A stretch of 10,954 nt of DNA from Bacteroidota bacterium. GTDB taxonomy: Bacteria > Bacteroidota > Bacteroidia > Chitinophagales > Chitinophagaceae. Below are positions 7,301 to 10,954 of this stretch, piece after piece (within the stretch, counting starts at the first letter, position 1; each line of letters begins with the position of its first letter). Below the pieces are notes generated by a model. The model saw only the letters and a program-made list of their open reading frames with translations, was not told the DNA's origin and made no database searches. The stretch spans positions 1 through 10,954 of the forward strand of contig JAGWTK010000105.1 of the NCBI GenBank assembly GCA_028876035.1, read 5' to 3'. The position numbers were made by a program, and so were the translations under genes.

Positions 7301-10300
7301 CGAGATCATTAATAAGATATTGGGACAAGCCTGCAATGCACAAATAAATATCAATACTGCTACCCATACACTGAACTTCCCGGATCAGGTGACTGCAATG
7401 CAAAAAGTGCCAGTGTCAACAACGAATATTACCGATTCCATCAACAATCTCGTTAGTAGCTCCTGCAGAAGCTATGTTGCACAGTGGTGGAACGAGCTGG
7501 CACCTTGTAATTATACGAGCGCAGATACTGCTTATTTGTTCCCCCGCCTGATAAAGATTTGTACGGAAGGCGGTGATATGAACCATCCTTTTGGTTCTTC
7601 TACGACCAAGCCTTCGAGCACGTATCGGTACCACAGTTTTGCCGAACTTATTCAGGCTTATAACGATTCTTTGCATGCGGCGGGCGATCCGAGGAACCTG
7701 ACGCCCGGTCAGTGCAATGCCTATTTATTATCAGCCCCCGCTCCTTATGATAACCGTCCGGTTTCTTCTAACCAGGAGCTCTGGACCAAGCCCGATTCCT
7801 GCCAGTGTACGACCATCAATACGTTGTATTTACAATACCAAAACGCAGGTGGAGTGGATGCCAGCTTCTCGGCCTACCTGTTGCGTGTCGCTGGAACAAC
7901 CATCAGCAACAGTACACTGGATTCATTGCGTGGACTCTGCAACGGTACACTTACCTGCCGCTACCTGGCCAGTCCAATTATTGTACCGCCGGTACTCCAA
8001 TGCGGGGTCAAAGATGTATGTGCCGATTGCAGCATGGTGGGTAATGCCTACACAAAATTCCAGACAGCCTTCCCGGGTATCACGCCCGCGTATGCTAGTA
8101 CCGACAGCATTCAGCGGGCCAACAATATACTGTTTGAGCGTTTCATGAATGCAAGCCTTGGCTTCTCCAAACAAGCGGTGGATTATCTCACGTTTATGGA
8201 TAGTTGCGGTGGGGTAAGCACCGCCAGCAAATGTGATACCCTTTCAAATATTCTCAATGGTTACCGCAATAGGTACTTAAATTATGGAAGTCCTGATAGC
8301 AGCCATTTTACTGTGTATGGTTCAAATTCAAATGTTACGATATTCAGTGACCGTTATGGAGAAATATTTTCTGGCGGATATGCCCACGTAGGACATAATA
8401 TCCTTAACGGTACACCGTATGAAACCCAATCAATTGCTATAAAAAAATATGATACGCTTTGTGTGAACAATGCGTTTACGATTGAAGCGAGGTTGAAAGG
8501 CGACTCCAGTGATATGCAGGGCGGGCGCTATTGCAGGGCGCTCAACTTTGTATTCTGGGACGCCAATGGTAATGCTTTTAGTCCCACATTTGAAGGAATT
8601 GGTGCACCTAGTTTTGCAACCTGCGGAGCAGGCACCTGGAACGTTACGGGCGGCAATAATGTAAGCACCTGGGATACAACCAATCTTGCCATGTATTACC
8701 GGAACCAGCTGGACTGGTACCGGATAAAGATGGTTGTGAAGAACTACCAGGTAAAAGTGTATGCCAATGATACGCTGCTGACAACCATACCCTACAGTAT
8801 GCCCATCAGCAAGATAACCAAATGGGCCTTTGGAATCGGATGCGGCTATGTTGACTACGTTAAAGTATGGGACAGTACCGGTGTGTTGCAGTATAGCGAA
8901 GAGTTTGAAGACTGCCGCCAGTCGGCTTCCAATTATCCGGCAGCACTAACTTGTGTAAGCGATTGCCAGGCATCGTTTACTACCTATTTTAATCAACAGA
9001 AAGGAACAAACTATAGTTATACGCAAATTGATTCGCTCTACAACACCTGCAATGTAAAACTCACGCCTTGTTCCGATACCCTTGCCAGCAAGCTCTCCTA
9101 CCTGAAAAATGAATTCATCAACAATTATTATAACCACGGCCGTAAATACGATGCCAATGGTTGTGATACCATGACCTGGAAAGTAGACTATGGTCCGCTT
9201 GTCAACCAAACTGGTGTACCTCATAATCGCATATTCCATGATGGGTTGATGCAATTCCCGGATACCCTAAGTAAAGCACCCATTCCTTACCATGTAGATT
9301 ATGATTTGTATTCAAGGGATTCGGCCTGTGTGGAGAACCATTTTAGTATTGAATTCAAAATGAAGGATTCAATAATCGCAGCCGCTAGTTTTCAAAAATT
9401 GATAGCCTCCATAGCGCTTGATACAAGGCCTGGTCTTACAAAGAAGTACTACATAGTGTTCAATGCCAAAAGCCCTGGCAGTAGCTATATAGCATACTAT
9501 GACTACGCCGGGCCGAATGCTAGTTATAGCCGGGAAATATTCAATGTGACTGAATTCAGCCAGATTTTCGGTGGCTGGAAGGTTGTAAAGTTTGAATTGA
9601 TTGATAGCCTGTTTAAATTTTATGTAGATGGGAACCTGTTGAGAACCTTTACTTTTCCGGTGAACGTAATGCCACAGAAAATGTATGGCATAGGCTTTAG
9701 TAGCCAGGGGGATAATAAGATATCCGCTGCTTTCGACTGGATAAAAATGTATGACAAAAACGGGCAGTTGTTTTACAATGAAGATTTCAACGACTGCAGT
9801 AACAATACACTTTTTGACCCTTATATTGAATGTCCAAAACCGAATTGCAGCAACGCCTTCACGACGTATTACAATACCCAGCAAGGAACGGGGTATTCAT
9901 ACAGTCAGATCGACAGCATTTACCGCCGCTATGGTTTGGTTACCGGCGTTTGTCAATCGAACACGCTTACGCTTTGCGGTCGTTCTGCACCCGTGTTTCC
10001 ACCGGTAACGCTCAAGCCCTATAGTCCTTGCGATGACAGTACCAATTTCATCATGGCTGCGGCGACCATCCGCTACCAGGCCTGGGCGGATTCTGTGAAG
10101 GGTGCTTTCAATGATGCCTACCTCGCCAAATGTCTCAATGCCTATAAAAATGAAAGCTTCACGGTGACCCAACCGATGAGCGAGTTTCATTATACGCTCT
10201 ACTATTATGATCAGGCGGGGAATCTGCTGCGTACAGTACCACCGGAAGGTGTGGATGTATCGGCTTTCCGGTCAAGCTTTATCGACTCTGTGAACCTGTA

Positions 10301-10954
10301 TAGGTCGTTAGGACAAATCCTTCAACCCCAACATGGCCTTAAAACCGACTATCGATACAATACCCTCAACCAGGTGGTGGTGCAATCCACGCCCGACGCG
10401 GGCCAGAGCAAGTTCTGGTACGATAGGTTGGGCCGACTGGTATTCAGCCAGAACCTGAAACAGAAAAATGCCAGCACCACCGAGAACAACCGGCAGTACA
10501 GCTATACTACCTATGACTACCTGGGACGTATCAACGAAGTCGGCCAACTCAACAACACCACAGCCAATGGTGTGATGGGTGATAATATCAGCAGGAACGA
10601 TTCTTTGAGGAATGTGTGGTTATTGGCTCTCACCAACCGCAAGGAACAAGTGACCAGGACTTATTATGATTTGGCCTATCCTTATACGAACACGATTCCG
10701 CTGACGGCCCGCAACCTGCGCAACCGGGTGGCGTATACGACGATCACCAACGATTACAGTACGACCAACTTCAATGCCGCTACCTTTTATTCTTACGATA
10801 TCCATGGCAATGTAGATACACTATTACAGGACTATGGTGCCAGCACCAGCGAGCTTACCAAAAATATCATGAACCGCAACGGCAACCGCTGGGCGCGGAT
10901 GGTGTACCAGTACGATCTTATCAGCGGCAAGGTGAACCATGTGGCGTTCAACCC
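4239..10954 (+). CDS. Giant secreted YD/RHS-repeat protein with a cysteine-rich, lectin-like insertion (3' end missing)
   Basis: From the ATG at 4239 the frame is open through the window edge: 2,238 complete codons with no stop. A second ATG follows at 4242. Residues 1-26 are a signal peptide (hydrophobic core IARLAVIAALMLAV, A-F-A site before I27). Residues 40-195 are a beta-rich N-terminal region (NYLNFKFDE, LLPDSFTVTVYVKLY). Residues 200-293 look FN3-like (GELRVSWP, YDLEWAYID, RVRPVQI, VEATWSSE). At 319-375 YYDGSLRSRQTV and MYDYQGRPVIQVMPSP resemble the start of Bacteroidota RHS proteins (DUF6443-like). At 446-549 are TQYMADNTGRI, ETRYFYGSADQE and SVSYVDMHGRTIATAL. Residues 550-1980 are a long insertion with about 47 Cys. 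YD repeats resume at 1985 (HYTLYYYDQAGNLLRTVPPEGV) and continue to the edge. YD proteins build hollow beta-shells; in polymorphic toxins and Tc toxins these enclose a C-terminal effector. Whether an RHS core and toxin follow here cannot be seen. Expected export is by Sec across the inner membrane. Confidence 0.95.
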   Translation, partial: MMKSYRIARLAVIAALMLAVSTSAFAIDEWYKALPLLGSQGQIKKDSALTIQDPVFFDPTLKPNQTTYSIRNYLNFKFDEASGVLLPDSFTVTVYVKLYLTVLTSNGGTFMDSSTFTNYPLTLRYFKGGRSWNMADMNFQSAVRVKAVVQSVVTSAGATYTAIAGALMLESEMKVSREYNFNCTTNVISTVSTDASMMSSKGELRVSWPKDRMANEYDLEWAYIDSSALSYYTTSGNIDPKKIFVNNATRVSISKEEYYIPLLYDNPGVLFFRVRPVQIKYSGQRVEATWSSEVASSGLGQYSYASGHEPYLNWQATTSFAEEGKRKSVVQYYDGSLRSRQTVTKDNTTDTTIVAETMYDYQGRPVIQVMPSPSLSAMIKYTPNFNTDINNAEYDKAKYDDVLSGANGCGTGAAAMSSQAGASNYYSPNNPNKNNRYNKYIPDAKSYPFAETQYMADNTGRISKQGGVGFDMQIGRTDTVYNDSHETRYFYGSADQEDLNALFGTDAGNASHYFKNMVRDANGQYSVSYVDMHGRTIATALAGKPTAYLDSVKSSRVMNITKKLLDSVNNIKKGTLIESSKSLVVTKTGLHNFNYSLSADSLKLNGCTAPVCYDCLYNLTITITDDCNNQSLPGNVPYVVSDSNFTIGHVDTLCNAPVGFSKAFSLTLKEGTYLITKRLSVSKYGMDYYRDIVFMVKNTCKTLDDFIAQQRSLVYSQLSCAPTCQRCSIDTFRTWSLFRPYYLNQIGIPVTDTASYTAIALAAYNRQLKECDELCGNTTVAAGIRRQMLADITPPYGQYANPNAIDDNSIFYPSTLIPGRPRFADIQTYFDQNGKPDQITTATGTDIPQNASVSDFTDNFKDSWADSLITKHPEYCKLKTYESSPAFSGSNLFDQQFAAITTYKQAKAAGYLNPLGYADVSAQPSTVVKDPFFDGSINPTYAATWRSVLNDSMRLRVKYSGSTYLDIWSLATAMAQCDSGSNSCYAHYSGNQFPFDIDTSCAGSLDMAWRFFREMYLTKKREIINKILGQACNAQININTATHTLNFPDQVTAMQKVPVSTTNITDSINNLVSSSCRSYVAQWWNELAPCNYTSADTAYLFPRLIKICTEGGDMNHPFGSSTTKPSSTYRYHSFAELIQAYNDSLHAAGDPRNLTPGQCNAYLLSAPAPYDNRPVSSNQELWTKPDSCQCTTINTLYLQYQNAGGVDASFSAYLLRVAGTTISNSTLDSLRGLCNGTLTCRYLASPIIVPPVLQCGVKDVCADCSMVGNAYTKFQTAFPGITPAYASTDSIQRANNILFERFMNASLGFSKQAVDYLTFMDSCGGVSTASKCDTLSNILNGYRNRYLNYGSPDSSHFTVYGSNSNVTIFSDRYGEIFSGGYAHVGHNILNGTPYETQSIAIKKYDTLCVNNAFTIEARLKGDSSDMQGGRYCRALNFVFWDANGNAFSPTFEGIGAPSFATCGAGTWNVTGGNNVSTWDTTNLAMYYRNQLDWYRIKMVVKNYQVKVYANDTLLTTIPYSMPISKITKWAFGIGCGYVDYVKVWDSTGVLQYSEEFEDCRQSASNYPAALTCVSDCQASFTTYFNQQKGTNYSYTQIDSLYNTCNVKLTPCSDTLASKLSYLKNEFINNYYNHGRKYDANGCDTMTWKVDYGPLVNQTGVPHNRIFHDGLMQFPDTLSKAPIPYHVDYDLYSRDSACVENHFSIEFKMKDSIIAAASFQKLIASIALDTRPGLTKKYYIVFNAKSPGSSYIAYYDYAGPNASYSREIFNVTEFSQIFGGWKVVKFELIDSLFKFYVDGNLLRTFTFPVNVMPQKMYGIGFSSQGDNKISAAFDWIKMYDKNGQLFYNEDFNDCSNNTLFDPYIECPKPNCSNAFTTYYNTQQGTGYSYSQIDSIYRRYGLVTGVCQSNTLTLCGRSAPVFPPVTLKPYSPCDDSTNFIMAAATIRYQAWADSVKGAFNDAYLAKCLNAYKNESFTVTQPMSEFHYTLYYYDQAGNLLRTVPPEGVDVSAFRSSFIDSVNLYRSLGQILQPQHGLKTDYRYNTLNQVVVQSTPDAGQSKFWYDRLGRLVFSQNLKQKNASTTENNRQYSYTTYDYLGRINEVGQLNNTTANGVMGDNISRNDSLRNVWLLALTNRKEQVTRTYYDLAYPYTNTIPLTARNLRNRVAYTTITNDYSTTNFNAATFYSYDIHGNVDTLLQDYGASTSELTKNIMNRNGNRWARMVYQYDLISGKVNHVAFN
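4839..5117 (+). other. FN3-like domain in the third protein
   Basis: About 93 residues begin with SSKGELRVSWPKDRMANEYDLE (split here into GELRVSWP and YDLEWAYID) and close with LFFRVRPVQI and VEATWSSE. The strand order, the W in the B strand, the Y-D-L-E-W strand and the F-R-V-R strand before a final W-S-S fit a fibronectin type III fold. Such domains commonly precede the RHS start region in Bacteroidota proteins of this type. Sequence-level evidence is moderate. Confidence 0.5.
5193..5880 (+). other. N-terminal YD/RHS start region of the third protein
   Basis: This stretch holds the first YD-type elements: VVQYYDGSLRSRQTV, AETMYDYQGRPVIQVMP, then TQYMADNTGRI, GGVGFDMQIGRTDT, ETRYFYGSADQEDLNALFG, HYFKNMVRDANGQYSVSY and VDMHGRTIATALAG. 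I recognise the order 'QYTPDNTGRI - GGVG - YFYG - LFG - HYKKNMV - DxxGRTIATAL' from giant Bacteroidota RHS proteins. It is expected to form the first turn or cap of the YD shell. The YD pattern then stops for about 1,430 residues. Confidence 0.75.
8232..9068 (+). repeat. Internal protein duplication, copy 1, with lectin-like module
   Basis: Copy 1 starts at CDTLSNILNGYRNRYLNYG. Its lectin-like (concanavalin A/LamG-like) part runs from 8448 to 8915: CVNNAFTIEARLKG, then W-Y-R-I-K-M-V-V, VKVYANDTLLTTI, FGIG, VDYVKVWDSTGVLQYSEEFEDC. It ends with SDCQASFTTYFNQQKGT and NYSYTQIDSLYNTC. The strand order (F-x-I-E start, W-Y-x-I-K strand, V-Y-x-N-D hairpin, D-x-V-K-V-x-D end) is typical of laminin-G/ConA-like sandwiches. 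Glycan binding is inferred. Confidence 0.7.
9069..9957 (+). repeat. Internal protein duplication, copy 2, with lectin-like module
   Basis: Copy 2 starts at CSDTLASKLSYLKNEFINNYYNHG. The lectin-like part runs from about 9309 to 9797: CVENHFSIEFKMKD, W-K-V-V-K-F-E-L, FKFYVDGNLLRTF, YGIGFSS, FDWIKMYDKNGQLFYNEDFNDC. It ends with PNCSNAFTTYYNTQQGT and GYSYSQIDSIYRRYG. Offsets from copy 1 at matching points are 867 bases (start of the lectin core), 882 (closing EDC/NDC) and 882 (FTTY), so the copies differ mainly by small indels in the linker and core. Matching is clear in protein and weak in DNA, so the duplication is old. Confidence 0.75.
10191..10954 (+). repeat. YD (RHS) repeat block, running off the window
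   Basis: Recognisable YD-type hairpins are YTLYYYDQAGNLLRTV (10194), YRYNTLNQVVVQSTPD (10350), SKFWYDRLGRLVFSQN (10410), YTTYDYLGRINEVGQL (10503), RTYYDLAYPYTN (10650, degenerate), FYSYDIHGNVDTLLQD (10788) and YQYDLISGKVNHVAFN (10908). The Y-x-Y-D-x-x-G-R/N-x-x pattern is the RHS/YD signature, and the first unit is the form usual in Bacteroidota. No cysteine occurs in this block. It continues past the edge, so the number of repeats and the C-terminal domain are unknown. Confidence 0.9.

Larger units (their letters stand above)
6057..10133 (+). other. Cysteine-rich insertion within the YD shell of the third protein
   Basis: Between residues 607 and 1965 I count about 47 cysteines, against two in residues 1-606 and none from 1966 to the window edge. 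Many lie in close pairs (CYDC, CAPTCQRC, CDELC, DSCQC, CADC, TCVSDC, CPKPNC), the pattern of an exported, disulfide-linked protein. Blocks I recall from the Bacteroidota family are CDELC at 771, PPYGQYAN around 795, SWADSL and HPEYC around 864-880, and GYLNPLGYAD around 910. The end (SPCDDSTNFIMAAATIRY, then SEFHYTLYYYDQAGN) is also characteristic. The insertion could be an extracellular lid, a spike or a ligand-binding appendage on the shell; which is unknown. Confidence 0.75.

Noticed and set aside
6684..7403. Minus-strand open frame of 239 codons
   Set aside because: It lies entirely opposite the third gene, which reads through without a stop, has a signal peptide and recognisable family motifs here (SWADSL, HPEYC, GYLNPLGYAD). 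The antisense translation has no recognisable domain.
7717..8148. Plus-strand open frame of 143 codons in another frame
   Set aside because: It overlaps the third gene in full. Its translation is rich in Cys, Pro and Arg with no family resemblance, while the main frame is continuous and carries conserved cysteine pairs.
9369..9884. Minus-strand open frame of 171 codons
   Set aside because: It is antisense to the second lectin-like module of the third gene, whose protein aligns with copy 1. A shadow frame.
8281..10920. Base-composition break marking the lectin-like duplication as recently acquired
   Set aside because: Hand counts of single 60-base lines gave about 33-40% GC at 8281-8460, 9301-9360 and 9541-9660, against 43-60% in sampled lines of the YD block. 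However, 8521-8580 inside copy 1 gave about 52%, so the shift is patchy and not good evidence of transfer.
1..10954. Insertion sequence, CRISPR array, tRNA or attachment site
   Set aside because: No short regularly spaced DNA repeats, terminal inverted repeats, transposase motifs or cloverleaf-like sequence were seen; almost every base lies in one of the three reading frames.

Overview
The window is entirely protein-coding on the + strand. It holds three co-oriented genes packed end to end: the 3' part of a very large gene (1-3485), a complete small gene (3495-4211) and the 5' part of a second very large gene (4239 to the window end, still open after 2,238 codons). The gaps between them are 9 and 27 bases, so they most likely form one transcription unit. 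No tRNA, rRNA, CRISPR array, insertion sequence, terminator or internal promoter was found, and no non-coding stretch exceeds 30 bases.

The organism is most likely a member of the phylum Bacteroidota, plausibly Chitinophagaceae or a relative. The reasons are moderate GC content, start codons preceded by A-rich sequence without a clear Shine-Dalgarno, and motifs typical of the giant secreted YD/RHS-type proteins of this phylum. In the first protein these are the SETGE...DPVYNFVYPAHW and GMGPAYKNIG blocks, a DNRLRE-like region, a PA14-like domain and a YD-type tail. In the third they are YYDGSLRSRQTV, DNTGRI, FYGSADQE, a GQYA block, a SWADSL/HPEYC block and HYTLYYYDQAGN. The assignment rests on recalled family patterns, not on a database search.

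Layout: gene 1 (at least 1,160 residues) looks like the C-terminal part of a modular surface or secreted protein carrying putative adhesion or glycan-binding modules and ending in a YD-like tail. Gene 2 (238 residues) is an unrecognised exported protein with a clean signal peptide and a KRDS motif recurring three times at exactly 18-residue spacing. Gene 3 (at least 2,238 residues) begins with a signal peptide, then an N-terminal beta-rich region, an FN3-like domain and the first YD elements. It is then interrupted by about 1,430 residues of cysteine-rich sequence (about 47 Cys) that includes an internal tandem duplication of a lectin-like (concanavalin A/LamG-like) module. After that the YD-repeat block resumes and runs to the window edge.

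Working hypothesis: the three genes encode an exported YD-shell assembly in which gene 1 and gene 3 are large surface or secreted partners and gene 2 is an exported accessory. The C-terminal end of gene 3, where an RHS core and any toxin or effector domain would sit, lies outside the window, so an effector role cannot be confirmed or excluded.
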